Source of the DNA: Alcaligenaceae bacterium
GTDB lineage: Bacteria; Pseudomonadota; Gammaproteobacteria; Burkholderiales; Burkholderiaceae_B
Reading direction: 5' to 3'
DNA: 64,000 bases
NCBI GenBank assembly: GCA_947380655.1
Contig: CANCRX010000007.1
Coordinates: 9,525 to 73,524, forward strand
In this document: piece after piece, positions 43,269 through 52,040 of the stretch
Layout: each line of letters starts with the position of its first letter
Numbering within the stretch: the stretch's first letter is position 1
Program-made: the position numbers and the translations under genes
The notes under the pieces: model-generated
What the model saw: the letters and a program-made list of their open reading frames with translations, nothing else
Told to the model about the DNA's origin: nothing
Databases searched by the model: none

Positions 43269-43976
43269 CTACATACCCAGATAAGCCTTACGCACCCGGT
43301 CATTACTCTTTAATTCGTCTGGACTTCCCTCAAGCACAACGCGTCCCGATTCCAGCACATAGCCTCGGTCGGCATAGTGCAATGCCTCTGCGACACGCTG
43401 TTCAACCAAGAGCACCGTCAATCCCATCTCTCGGTGTATGGTGATGATTCTCTCAAATATCTCATCTGCAATCGCCGGGGACAACCCCATCGAAGGCTCG
43501 TCAAACATCAGTAATTTAGGTGCGGACGCGATACCCCGCGCAATTGCCAGCATCTGTTGCTGACCACCTGACAGCGCGCCAGCCATGGATTTCTGTCTTT
43601 CTGCAAGAACAGGAAACCATGTGAAAATCTTTTCAAGGTTTTCCTTCCAGAGCGCCTGCCCTGCCTTGGTATAGGCACCCATCTCAAGATTTTCAAGAAT
43701 AGATAAGGAGGGAAAAACCTGACGCCCCTCAGGAATGTGCGCGATACCTAAATGCGCACGCGCAGACGGTTTGATGGATAAAAGATCTTTTCCTTCAAAT
43801 TCAATACTGCCCTGCATCGCAGCAACCGTGCCAGAAATCGATTTAAATAATGTTGTTTTACCGGCACCATTCGGGCCCACAATCGCAGCGAATTCTCCCG
43901 CACGGATATGAATAGAAACCTCTTTAAGAACGGCTAGACCGCCATATCCTGAGCTCAATCCGGAAATTTTAAGCAT
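43269..43976 (-). CDS. ABC transporter ATP-binding protein, LivF type
   Basis: A 235-residue ATPase with Walker A GPNGAGKTT (about 34-42), the canonical signature LSGGQQQ (near 135) and Walker B LLMFDEPSMGL. The ATG at 43974-43976 is preferred: GGAG lies eight bases before it and it gives the standard MLKISGLSSGYGG start. It overlaps the upstream livMG stop by eight bases. Works with the ATPase half of the LivM-LivG fusion. Confidence 0.92.
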   Translation of the reverse strand: MLKISGLSSGYGGLAVLKEVSIHIRAGEFAAIVGPNGAGKTTLFKSISGTVAAMQGSIEFEGKDLLSIKPSARAHLGIAHIPEGRQVFPSLSILENLEMGAYTKAGQALWKENLEKIFTWFPVLAERQKSMAGALSGGQQQMLAIARGIASAPKLLMFDEPSMGLSPAIADEIFERIITIHREMGLTVLLVEQRVAEALHYADRGYVLESGRVVLEGSPDELKSNDRVRKAYLGM

Positions 43977-45777
43977 TCGCTGCTCTCCATTTTTTACCAA
44001 GGTAAGCATCAATCACTGCATGGTTCTTTGTAATGCTATCCGGAGCCCCCTCAGCGAGCACTGCACCATGATCAAGTACTACAAAACGATCAACCAGGCG
44101 GACCATAGCCTGCATAGTGTGTTCAATAATTGCAATGGTCATACCTTGCGAGGCGAGCTTGCGAATGACAAGAATCATTTCCTCCACCTCACTCGAACCC
44201 AGACCCGCCAAAGTTTCATCGAGTAATAAAATCTGTGGTTTGCCGGCTAAAGCGCGTGCAAGCTCAAGCAGTCTCAGCTCCTTATTCGACAGCTCTCCGG
44301 CTAGACGATCCGCCTGATCGAGCAGTCCAACCTGCTCCATCGCCTCGACGGCGGCACGCTCAGCAAGCGCATCCGTTTGAGCGTTGACGTATGCACCGAC
44401 GATTACATTCTGAGCAATTGACATCCGTCTAAAGGGACGCACAACCTGAAAGGTACGACCAATACCTGCGATACAGTTTTGGTAAGGCAGCTTTCCAACA
44501 ATATTCCGCTGATTAAGAAGGATTTCTCCGCTATCGGGTCGAATAAACCCATTCAGAAGATTGAAAAAAGTTGTTTTCCCTGCGCCATTAGGTCCAATGA
44601 TACCGAGCACTTCACCCTGCATGACTTTCAGGCTGACCTGTTGCACGGCTTTTAAACCACCAAAGGCCTTGGAGACCTCACGAGCCTCAAGAACAACAAT
44701 CTCTGAAACGGCAGGTCGAATCAAAGGCGCGGTTTGTGTCTGAGGACTTGTGTTGTGGTCCTCAGTCACGACAGACTGACCCTGCACAGAAGGGTGTGGT
44801 GTATGTTGATCGCGCCGACGCAACATGTCCTTGACCTTCCAGAACACCCCCTCAGGCGCTAGCAAAATCACAATCACAATCGCTAGTCCGTAAACAACGC
44901 CCTGAATACCTGGGATTAAATCCCCCAGTCTCGCATGCAAAAACTCACTCAAGGGAACGAGTACGACTGCACCAATCACTGGCCCCCACAATGTCGCTAC
45001 ACCGCCAAACATGGCAAGGATCAATGCCTGTGCGGAAACGAGCATCCCGAAAACAGCTGGGGGGGTGACGATCAGCAAGACAACGGCATACAACCCACCA
45101 ATTGCCCCCGCCAGCATTCCACTAAGCGTAATGGCCCTTAATTTCCAGGCAAGAGTATTAATGCCTGCAGCTTCTGCAGCGGCCTCGTCTTGCTTGATCG
45201 CCATCAATGACAAACCAAATCGCGAGCGCTCAATGTGGTTGGATAACAGCATTGCTGCCAGCATTAAAGCCAAAGCGATATAGGCATAAATCCGTGTATC
45301 TTCGAACTGCATATATTTGAATGGCTCATCGCGCATCATGGGCAAGGCTAACTCCTGATAGCCTAACCATTCAAAGAAATATAAAAATGCCAACGGATAA
45401 GCCAGCATAGCCAGTGCAAAATAATGTCCCCGTAACCTGAAGGTTGGAATACCAACCAGTAATCCAGCCACCCCACCAATCAGTCCCGCTATCGGAATAC
45501 TGAGCCAAGGTGTCATACCCAGTTTGATCTGCGCAAGTGCAACGAAATATGCTCCTAAACCAAAAAAAGCTGCATGTCCGAAAGAAACATATCCGCTATA
45601 ACCGCTCAAAATATTCCATGACAACCCCATCACAGCCCAAATAGGGACAACAGCCATGATTAACTGGTAGTAAGTGTTTTGCACAAAGGCAGTCAGAATG
45701 GCGTAAATCAAACCAAAGAGGCCAATCAATAAAATTGGGCGCATTGAAGAAGGTCGAGTTTTAGATTTCATATTCAT
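43969..45777 (-). CDS. Fused ABC permease/ATPase (LivM-LivG)
   Basis: A 602-residue fusion. Residues about 15-310 form a LivM-type permease with about eight to ten helices (GYVSFGHAAFFGLGAY near 62). A 45-residue polar linker (about 316-360) leads to a LivG-type ATPase with Walker A GPNGAGKT at 395-402. Its signature is atypical, LSNKELRLLE instead of LSGGQ-like, and Walker B reads ILLLDETLAGL. The fusion arrangement occurs in other proteobacteria. It overlaps LivH by four bases. Confidence 0.92.
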   Translation of the reverse strand: MNMKSKTRPSSMRPILLIGLFGLIYAILTAFVQNTYYQLIMAVVPIWAVMGLSWNILSGYSGYVSFGHAAFFGLGAYFVALAQIKLGMTPWLSIPIAGLIGGVAGLLVGIPTFRLRGHYFALAMLAYPLAFLYFFEWLGYQELALPMMRDEPFKYMQFEDTRIYAYIALALMLAAMLLSNHIERSRFGLSLMAIKQDEAAAEAAGINTLAWKLRAITLSGMLAGAIGGLYAVVLLIVTPPAVFGMLVSAQALILAMFGGVATLWGPVIGAVVLVPLSEFLHARLGDLIPGIQGVVYGLAIVIVILLAPEGVFWKVKDMLRRRDQHTPHPSVQGQSVVTEDHNTSPQTQTAPLIRPAVSEIVVLEAREVSKAFGGLKAVQQVSLKVMQGEVLGIIGPNGAGKTTFFNLLNGFIRPDSGEILLNQRNIVGKLPYQNCIAGIGRTFQVVRPFRRMSIAQNVIVGAYVNAQTDALAERAAVEAMEQVGLLDQADRLAGELSNKELRLLELARALAGKPQILLLDETLAGLGSSEVEEMILVIRKLASQGMTIAIIEHTMQAMVRLVDRFVVLDHGAVLAEGAPDSITKNHAVIDAYLGKKWRAANA

Positions 45778-46727
45778 GTGCGACGCAACGCCTTTCCAAA
45801 CAACCCTTGAGGACGCAAAAGGATGATCAGCAAAAACACAACAAAAATAGCTGAATTCTGTAACTGGTTGGGCAAGAACAAAGTTGAGAGTTGTTGAACC
45901 AGCCCGATCATCAACCCGCCAAAAAATGCACCAGAAACGCTCCCCATCCCACCCAGCACAACACCGGCATACATCACAATCACATAGTCAATACCGACGT
46001 AAGGTTGAAAGGGATAGCTTGAGGCTAGCAAGCCACCTCCAATCGCCGTAATCGCCACACCGAACCCGAATGCGAGGCGATAGGCGCGATCGACTTCAAT
46101 GCCCATATAGATGGCGGCCTCTGGATTATCAGCGGCTGCGCGCAATGACTTTCCGAGTGTGGATCGACTCATAAGCATCACAAATAAACAGACAACTACG
46201 ACAGCAATAATCGCGGCAACCAATTGACCTTGATTCACAAACATACTTAGAGAGTCACCCCACAACGGACCGAGCTCCCACGCATTCGATGACAGAGGTG
46301 TAGGAATGGAGACGGGTGTTGAGCCAAAAAGGTATAGCCCACCGTTTTGCATAATCAAGGCAATACCCAATGTCAGTATCAACTGGGCATAATGACCATC
46401 CGCTTCTAGTGCGCTACCTTTGACTCCTGTGACACTGCTGATCAAGTACTTATGAATCAGGATCCCTAATAAAAAAATCACTGGCCCTGCTGCGAGCGCA
46501 GCAAGATACGGCGCAACACTAGGACCAAACAGGATGCTTGCGCCAAATAATCCAAAAAAATAATAGGCGACATACATACCTAGCATCATGAAATCGCCTT
46601 GCGCGAAATTAATGACACGCATGACCCCAAATATCAAACTCAAGCCTACGCACATCAGGCCGTAGTTAGTCCCCGTTAAGAGTCCGGCAATAAAGGCTTG
46701 AAGAAAATCTTCTAGTACTTGAATCAT
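45774..46727 (-). CDS. ABC transporter permease, LivH type
   Basis: A 317-residue inner-membrane permease with about eight helices. The family patterns are TGTNYGLMCVGLSLIFGVMR near 18 and INFAQGDFMMLG just after, and the cytoplasmic coupling loop has SLRAAADNPEAA (near 195). It pairs with the permease half of the LivM-LivG fusion. It overlaps the MmgE/PrpD gene upstream by four bases, so uptake and metabolism are made together. Confidence 0.92.
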   Translation of the reverse strand: MIQVLEDFLQAFIAGLLTGTNYGLMCVGLSLIFGVMRVINFAQGDFMMLGMYVAYYFFGLFGASILFGPSVAPYLAALAAGPVIFLLGILIHKYLISSVTGVKGSALEADGHYAQLILTLGIALIMQNGGLYLFGSTPVSIPTPLSSNAWELGPLWGDSLSMFVNQGQLVAAIIAVVVVCLFVMLMSRSTLGKSLRAAADNPEAAIYMGIEVDRAYRLAFGFGVAITAIGGGLLASSYPFQPYVGIDYVIVMYAGVVLGGMGSVSGAFFGGLMIGLVQQLSTLFLPNQLQNSAIFVVFLLIILLRPQGLFGKALRRT

Positions 46728-48109
46728 GTTGCAGACTCCATCAAGGCGCCAATCAAACCCGCATCCTGAGTGTTTTCAATATTCATAATAAAAGTCTCGA
46801 GCGCATCCGCACGCCTTTGTCCGAGGTGCGCTATGCAAGCATCTTTAAAACGCGTTTGAACCTCCTCAAAGGACGCATTGACAACGTTATCAAGTCGCGC
46901 GTGCCGGACCGCTCCGTCTTTTAAGGTGACGAAAACTTCTCCCCCTTGTTTCTCTGGATACGACTGTGTCATGAGAGGATCCTGCTCCAGAGTCGTCAAA
47001 GTCAGCAAGCGCTTTAATTCACTATCATTCAACGATGAAAAATTTTTCTCTGTCACACCAGCGTTCAATAACGCTGCCACGACATTAAACTGAATACTCA
47101 TTTTTGCTTGCAAAATATTTTCGAACGGTCCACTGAAGTCACATCCGGGATAGACCGCGGCAGAATGAGGAACCCGAATCCTGATTGCTGTAATGTCATG
47201 TGACTGAATGCCATGTGCTAGCGATACACGCAAAGCTGCCTGGGTTGCTGTTTGTGCAAAATTACAGGCTGGAACGGGCTTGTGATAAACCGACAAGATT
47301 TCTGGTGCGCCAGAAAACATTTGAAACTTCATGCCAGCTTGCGGTTTATGAAGCGACGCAAATAAACCTGCCTCACCATCCATTGCATCGGGAGAGCCAA
47401 AGGCACCTTGTTCAGCCAACAATGCAGCAGTCACGGCATTGCGGGCAGCAAAACCTGGATGGAAAAACATTTCGCTTCCACCCGTGTGTGCCCACTGGTT
47501 AAAACCCGCGGTTGTGTTGGCACTCAAACCGATTGCACTCGCTGTTTGTGCATCCGACAATCCAAGCAAATAACTTGCCGCTACGCAGGCACCGATGGGC
47601 CCCGTAATACCCGTCGGCCTGTGGATGCGAGCAAGCAACGCATCCATCACCACGCGTCCTACTTGGGCACCCACTTCATACCCAAGCACGGCAGCCTGGA
47701 TGAAGTGTCTACCCGTCACTTTTTTATATTGGGCGAGCGCGAGCAACGTCGGTATCACGACGATACCCAGGTGACTGATACTGGCAGAGTGCATATCCTC
47801 GCGGACAAGACCATGCCCCATCACCCCATTTGCAAAGGCCGCGTCACCAAAGGAGGATTGGCCCGAGCGACCAATGATTGCGGCGCCGTGTATCACGCCA
47901 GATAACTGGGCAACATGAACAGCCTCACGGCTCCAGGGCAAGTCACGCGACTCAAATGCGCAACCGATCAAGTCAAACAAACAGGTCTTGACTTTAGTGA
48001 TCAAGGCGTCATTGAGTTCACACAGCGCAGCTGAGCGCGTTGCGTCAATGATAGACGCAACGACCGTATGTCGCGCAAACGGCGAAACGACAGATAGTGG
48101 GACCGTCAT
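46724..48109 (-). CDS. MmgE/PrpD family protein
   Basis: A 461-residue MmgE/PrpD protein, the fourth in the window. It has GHGLVREDMHSASISHLG near 97 in place of the more usual ELDD motif, RIHRPTGITGPIGACVAASY near 158 and YHKPVPACNFAQTATQAAL near 276. It is co-expressed with the Liv-type transporter (4-base overlap with livH) and with the dehydrogenase upstream (1-base gap). It probably acts on the imported acid. The changed DD region hints at a different substrate from the other three copies. Confidence 0.85.
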   Translation of the reverse strand: MTVPLSVVSPFARHTVVASIIDATRSAALCELNDALITKVKTCLFDLIGCAFESRDLPWSREAVHVAQLSGVIHGAAIIGRSGQSSFGDAAFANGVMGHGLVREDMHSASISHLGIVVIPTLLALAQYKKVTGRHFIQAAVLGYEVGAQVGRVVMDALLARIHRPTGITGPIGACVAASYLLGLSDAQTASAIGLSANTTAGFNQWAHTGGSEMFFHPGFAARNAVTAALLAEQGAFGSPDAMDGEAGLFASLHKPQAGMKFQMFSGAPEILSVYHKPVPACNFAQTATQAALRVSLAHGIQSHDITAIRIRVPHSAAVYPGCDFSGPFENILQAKMSIQFNVVAALLNAGVTEKNFSSLNDSELKRLLTLTTLEQDPLMTQSYPEKQGGEVFVTLKDGAVRHARLDNVVNASFEEVQTRFKDACIAHLGQRRADALETFIMNIENTQDAGLIGALMESAT

Positions 48110-48110
48110 A

Positions 48111-49004
48111 CTATTTCCTGACGGTCACGCCACCCCAGGTTTCGAGGACTTTACAAATGGACGTGAAATCAGAGTCAGGGCCATGCAATGCATTGGTCAC
48201 GGCCAGCATCTCGCGAACCGCTGCACCGACCACCATTGGTACGCCTAAGTTCTCTGCCTCATCCACACATAAACGCACATCTTTATAAGAAAGCGCAGTG
48301 GTAAATCCAAAATCAAATGTGCCCGGCAGAATCGCACGTGGAAATTTATCTTGGGTGGCACTATTGCGTCCCGACCCACTGTTGATGACGTCAAGCATCA
48401 CCTGAGGATCCAGTCCTGCTTTGACACCCATGACCATTGCTTCAGATGAAACGACCAATGCAGCTGCAGCCAATAAATTATTAGCAAGTTTCATTGTTTG
48501 CGCCTGGCCTGCGCCCTCACCCAAATGAAACACCTTGCCAAAATTAGTCATCAAGGATTCGATTGAGCTGTAAACAGGCTTGGGGCAGGACACCATGACG
48601 GCCAAGGTGCCGTTGGTCGCCCCCGTCACACCACCGCTAACGGGCGCATCAACATAACTGATCTGACGCTCTGCCATGGCTTTGGCGACGATGACCGCAG
48701 TTTTTGGACCAATGGTTGAGAAATCAATCACACGCTTGACCATTTTTCCGTCAATCAAACCGTCTTTGCCCAACGCAACATTGTTGACGATTTCAGGATT
48801 TGGCAAACTGAGGAATATGGTCTGCGCCCGATCAGCGACGTCTGCTGGTGAGCTAGCGGCTTCGGCGCCTTGCTTGACAAGATCCTGGACAATTTTTTCG
48901 TCGCGATCGTAAATACAAACTCGGTAACCTGCTGCAAGCAACCTAATTGTCATCGGGCCGCCCATGCGACCTGTTCCTACAAAGCCTAATAATTCACCAG
49001 CCAT
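48111..49004 (-). CDS. Beta-hydroxyacid dehydrogenase (3-hydroxyisobutyrate dehydrogenase family)
   Basis: A 297-residue NAD(P)-dependent enzyme. The N-terminal dinucleotide motif is FVGTGRMGGPM, the substrate motif is DAPVSGGVTGA (about 119-129) and the catalytic lysine lies in MKLANNLL (near 172). The family oxidises 3-hydroxyisobutyrate, tartronate semialdehyde, L-threonate and similar acids. As first gene of the Liv-type operon it probably oxidises the imported hydroxyacid or a downstream product. The precise substrate cannot be named. Confidence 0.88.
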   Translation of the reverse strand: MAGELLGFVGTGRMGGPMTIRLLAAGYRVCIYDRDEKIVQDLVKQGAEAASSPADVADRAQTIFLSLPNPEIVNNVALGKDGLIDGKMVKRVIDFSTIGPKTAVIVAKAMAERQISYVDAPVSGGVTGATNGTLAVMVSCPKPVYSSIESLMTNFGKVFHLGEGAGQAQTMKLANNLLAAAALVVSSEAMVMGVKAGLDPQVMLDVINSGSGRNSATQDKFPRAILPGTFDFGFTTALSYKDVRLCVDEAENLGVPMVVGAAVREMLAVTNALHGPDSDFTSICKVLETWGGVTVRK

Positions 49005-49122
49005 TTTTGTCTCCGTTTTAATTTATGTAGCGCATCGTATCGTGCGCAATCTATTAAAAGGTTATACGGCCAGAATGGTCTTGAATCAAGGTCTTTTTTT
49101 TATTATTAACAACCTGAATTCA

Positions 49123-49428
49123 TTAGTCACTGCAAAAAATTTCATCAATCAACGCGGCCAACTCAAAATCTTTGGCCGACAACCCGCCTGCGTCATGCGT
49201 AGTCAATGTAATTGAAACCTGGTTATAGACGTTGCTCCACTCGGGGTGATGATTTAGTTTCTCAGCAAGCAATGCTATGCGCGTCATAAACCCGAAGGCC
49301 TGATTGAAATCTTTAAATTTGAAATCGCGCTTAATCATCCCACTGCGCTGATCTGCGTAATTCCAGCCAGATAATTTTTCAAGCATTCCTAATGCAGCAT
49401 CTTGTCCGATTTTAGTGATTGCATTCAT
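49123..49428 (-). CDS. phhB: 4a-hydroxytetrahydrobiopterin dehydratase (pterin-4a-carbinolamine dehydratase)
   Basis: A 101-residue PCD/DCoH-fold protein. The active-site pattern is intact: His60-His61 with PEW in HHPEWSNVYN, then TTHDAGGLS with His78. The family dehydrates 4a-carbinolamine pterins, recycling tetrahydropterin after aromatic amino acid hydroxylation; other bacterial copies have different pterin roles. No phenylalanine hydroxylase gene is in the window. It overlaps the MFS gene by four bases in an operon that begins with folE, so a link to pterin supply is likely. Confidence 0.92.
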   Translation of the reverse strand: MNAITKIGQDAALGMLEKLSGWNYADQRSGMIKRDFKFKDFNQAFGFMTRIALLAEKLNHHPEWSNVYNQVSITLTTHDAGGLSAKDFELAALIDEIFCSD

Positions 49429-50615
49429 ACAACAACTCCCTGCTCGGTCGTTTCAGAGGGTAAAAATAATACGACCAATGCTGTGCATGCAGCACAGCCG
49501 GCCATCACCCACAACAGCACTTCGAACCCGACACCTTTGACTGCCGGCCCTAACAACCAGACGGCAAAGGAACTGATCCCCAAGGACACGGCCAACCGGA
49601 TTCCCGCTACGCGTGAACGCGCACGATCATCAACATATCGCACGATCATGACATCAATAAACGGGACAGCGCCAAAAATGAAAACCATTACACCTAGCAG
49701 GGCGAAAAATAACCACCAGCCCTGTGCGAAAGAGGCGAGTAATAACAAGGGGATCTGCAACAGCACAATTCCGAGAAAGATTGGCTTGATTGCATAATGA
49801 TCGAGCAATTTACCCACAACAACTTGCATCAGTGAAGCGACGGTATAAATCACCGCAAGTAAAATTCCCAAGACAGCAGGATCCTCAATCACGCCTTGAA
49901 ATCGCTCAGTAATCAACTGACCATTTCCATTCGTGCTCAAGTTAAACAAGATACTGCCCGTTGCAGCCGACACAGTCATGACCGCCAGGACACGGGCGAG
50001 TAACGCCGCGGATAATGTGACTTTAGCGGTGGCTTTACGTTTTGCAGGGGCTTCGGTCTCTGCCGGACACACGTAGGCAAACCATATGCCGCACACAATC
50101 GAAAGCATCGCCGGCGCAGCGAAGGCTGCTCTCCAACCGATCCACTTGATCAAAAAACCTGTCGCCATCGCAGCCAACGCCACACCAAAATTACCTGCTA
50201 AACCATTGACACCAATCGCCAAGCCTGGATTGGCGGATTTTTGCACAAGCAGAGGAATCCCAACTGGATGATAAATCGAGGCAAAGGCACCGACCAACGT
50301 CAAAGCGATGGCGAGTTGCCAGGCGTTTTGAGTCAAGGCCACTAAAAGTGTTGAAACGCCAATTCCAATAAAAAAAACAACCATCATTCGACGTCGCCCC
50401 CACAGATCGCCAAGGCGACCGGAGGGGATAGAACCTAAGCCAAAAAGGATAAAGGCCCCCACACCATAAGGCATGAGATCTTCCCAGCTTTTAAAGCCGA
50501 AATCACTTGCAATGACGGCAACGGACGCTGCGAAGATCAAAAGAAACATGTGATCCAAACCGTGACCAATATTGAGCAACAATTTCACTGCCAAGGAATG
50601 ATCTGAATGATTCAT
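49425..50615 (-). CDS. MFS transporter
   Basis: A 396-residue major facilitator with about twelve helices and the loop motif GRLGDLWGRRRMM (near 64). NIGHGLDHMFLLIF in helix 1 resembles fosmidomycin-resistance-like carriers. It is sandwiched between the BLUF gene (16 bases) and phhB (4-base overlap), so its substrate may be a pterin, folate or flavin-related compound. That is an inference from position; the family is too broad to tell. An antisense open frame across it was judged a shadow. Confidence 0.85.
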   Translation of the reverse strand: MNHSDHSLAVKLLLNIGHGLDHMFLLIFAASVAVIASDFGFKSWEDLMPYGVGAFILFGLGSIPSGRLGDLWGRRRMMVVFFIGIGVSTLLVALTQNAWQLAIALTLVGAFASIYHPVGIPLLVQKSANPGLAIGVNGLAGNFGVALAAMATGFLIKWIGWRAAFAAPAMLSIVCGIWFAYVCPAETEAPAKRKATAKVTLSAALLARVLAVMTVSAATGSILFNLSTNGNGQLITERFQGVIEDPAVLGILLAVIYTVASLMQVVVGKLLDHYAIKPIFLGIVLLQIPLLLLASFAQGWWLFFALLGVMVFIFGAVPFIDVMIVRYVDDRARSRVAGIRLAVSLGISSFAVWLLGPAVKGVGFEVLLWVMAGCAACTALVVLFLPSETTEQGVVV

Positions 50616-50631
50616 ATATAGATTTTTTTAT

Positions 50632-51057
50632 TCAGGCACGACCAATAATCGATGCAGTTTGCATGAGCTCTTCCAGCAAGGCCAATGACACAGCACCTGA
50701 AACAGAATAAGGATCAAGCTCTGGTTTTTCAGAGTATTTCAGCACGATGGACGTATTGAGCTTGGTCAGATTGACCTGCCCCATTGTCCAACCACCAAAA
50801 CGTCGCTCTGTGATTTCTTCATAATCGAGCAGCACAACATCTTTATGGCGCTGATCACGCACGATATGGCCATAGAGTTCATTGACGGGTTTACGCCCAC
50901 CTTCAATGGCTTGCAGATAAATGCCACCACCGTAGCAGAGTATCCCGGTAATGCCATTGGACATGTTGTGTTCCCGAGCGGAATCCAAAATCGACTGGGT
51001 AGCCTGTGCATCATTTGGATCAAGAGCGCGGCTAACATAAAGCAAACGTACAAGCAT
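50632..51057 (-). CDS. BLUF-domain blue-light sensor protein
   Basis: A 141-residue single-domain BLUF photoreceptor binding FAD. The key residues Tyr7, Asn31, Gln49, Trp90 and Met92 fall at exactly the spacing of Tyr21, Asn45, Gln63, Trp104 and Met106 of AppA, so it should be photoactive. NGITGILCY (34-42) and LQAIEGG (48-54) are family segments. About 45 residues follow the core, enough for capping helices but no output domain, so it must signal through a partner. It lies two bases after folE. Confidence 0.94.
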   Translation of the reverse strand: MLVRLLYVSRALDPNDAQATQSILDSAREHNMSNGITGILCYGGGIYLQAIEGGRKPVNELYGHIVRDQRHKDVVLLDYEEITERRFGGWTMGQVNLTKLNTSIVLKYSEKPELDPYSVSGAVSLALLEELMQTASIIGRA

Positions 51058-51059
51058 GA

Positions 51060-51761
51060 TTAGTTCTCTCTAGGAATCAAGGACAGAAATTCACGACGCA
51101 GGTTTGCGTCTTTCAAAAAAGCACCACGCATCACTGAATTAATCATGCGCGTATCCATGTCTTTGACTCCACGCCAGGACATGCAGTAGTGGGTTGCCGT
51201 CATCACAACAGCCAAGCCGTCCGGCTGAGTTTTACCCTGGATCAGGTCAGCGAGTTGCACAACCGCCTCCTCCTGGATCTGGGGACGGCTCATGATCCAG
51301 TCTGCAAGTCGTGCATATTTGGATAAGCCGATCACGTTCGTGTGCTCATTCGGCAATACACCAATCCATACCTTGCCAATCACTGGACAAAAATGGTGAC
51401 TGCAGGCACTGCGAACAGTAATCGGTCCAACGATCATCAACTCGTTGAGATGTTCGACGTTTGGAAACTCTGTAATTTTCGGTTGATTGGCATAGCGCCC
51501 GCCAAACACTTCCTGAATATACATTTTGGCAACGCGACGCGCGGTGTCGTTTGTGTTGTGATCCGATACCGTATCGATCACTAAACTTTCCAACACACCT
51601 TTCATTTTCGACTCGACCTCATCGAGTAGCTTTTCTAACTCGCCAGGCTCGATAAAATCTGAAATATTGTCATTGGCATGAAAACGCTTGCGAGACTCTT
51701 GTATGCGTTTTCGAATCACCACAGAAATGGGTGTGCCTTTGTCTTGATCGGGATCGCTCAT
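51060..51761 (-). CDS. folE: GTP cyclohydrolase I
   Basis: A 233-residue enzyme that converts GTP to dihydroneopterin triphosphate, the first step of folate and pterin synthesis. Zinc ligands are Cys120 and His123 (CSHHFCP) and Cys193 (THYCMSWRG). LSKYARLADWIMSRPQIQE (146-164) is the conserved GTP-site helix. A long charged N-terminal extension of about 30 residues is normal for bacterial type I enzymes. First gene of the folE-BLUF-MFS-phhB operon; 279 bases separate it from the divergent GGT gene. Confidence 0.94.
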   Translation of the reverse strand: MSDPDQDKGTPISVVIRKRIQESRKRFHANDNISDFIEPGELEKLLDEVESKMKGVLESLVIDTVSDHNTNDTARRVAKMYIQEVFGGRYANQPKITEFPNVEHLNELMIVGPITVRSACSHHFCPVIGKVWIGVLPNEHTNVIGLSKYARLADWIMSRPQIQEEAVVQLADLIQGKTQPDGLAVVMTATHYCMSWRGVKDMDTRMINSVMRGAFLKDANLRREFLSLIPREN

Positions 51762-51985
51762 GATGTTTTATCTGGATTTCTTTAGGTGAATGGCAGACTG
51801 GAGACCGAACTGCCCAAAATGGATCTCGAAGCATTATTTGCCTGAGTTGGTTTGTTGTCCATAAAGACCCCACAAGCACAACAGAACAAATGATATTGCA
51901 TCTTACCTTGAACCCGCCCTCTTTATGCACCAAAATCGTGCCTCGCCTGGCTAGTCAAGCAAGCCTTTCAAGGCATGGAACTTGC

Positions 51986-52013
51986 TTTGAGTTTTAAAAC
52001 AAATAGGTATGAT
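51986..52013 (+). promoter_or_regulatory. Candidate promoter of the GGT-family gene
   Basis: TTTGAG (51986-51991) and TATGAT (52008-52013) are 16 bases apart. Transcription would begin near 52020, downstream of the in-frame ATG at 51975, which supports the TTG at 52041 as the real start. The -35 match is weak. The rest of the folE-GGT gap (51762-51985) shows no convincing hairpin or operator. Confidence 0.4.
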
Positions 52014-52040
52014 GTTGCCAATTATTTAAAGGAGTCCATT

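Noticed and set aside
49070..49115. Possible terminator near the T-rich stretch between phhB and the dehydrogenase gene
   Set aside because: The only dyad is CTTGA-A-TCAAG, too short and with a one-base loop; no stable stem found.
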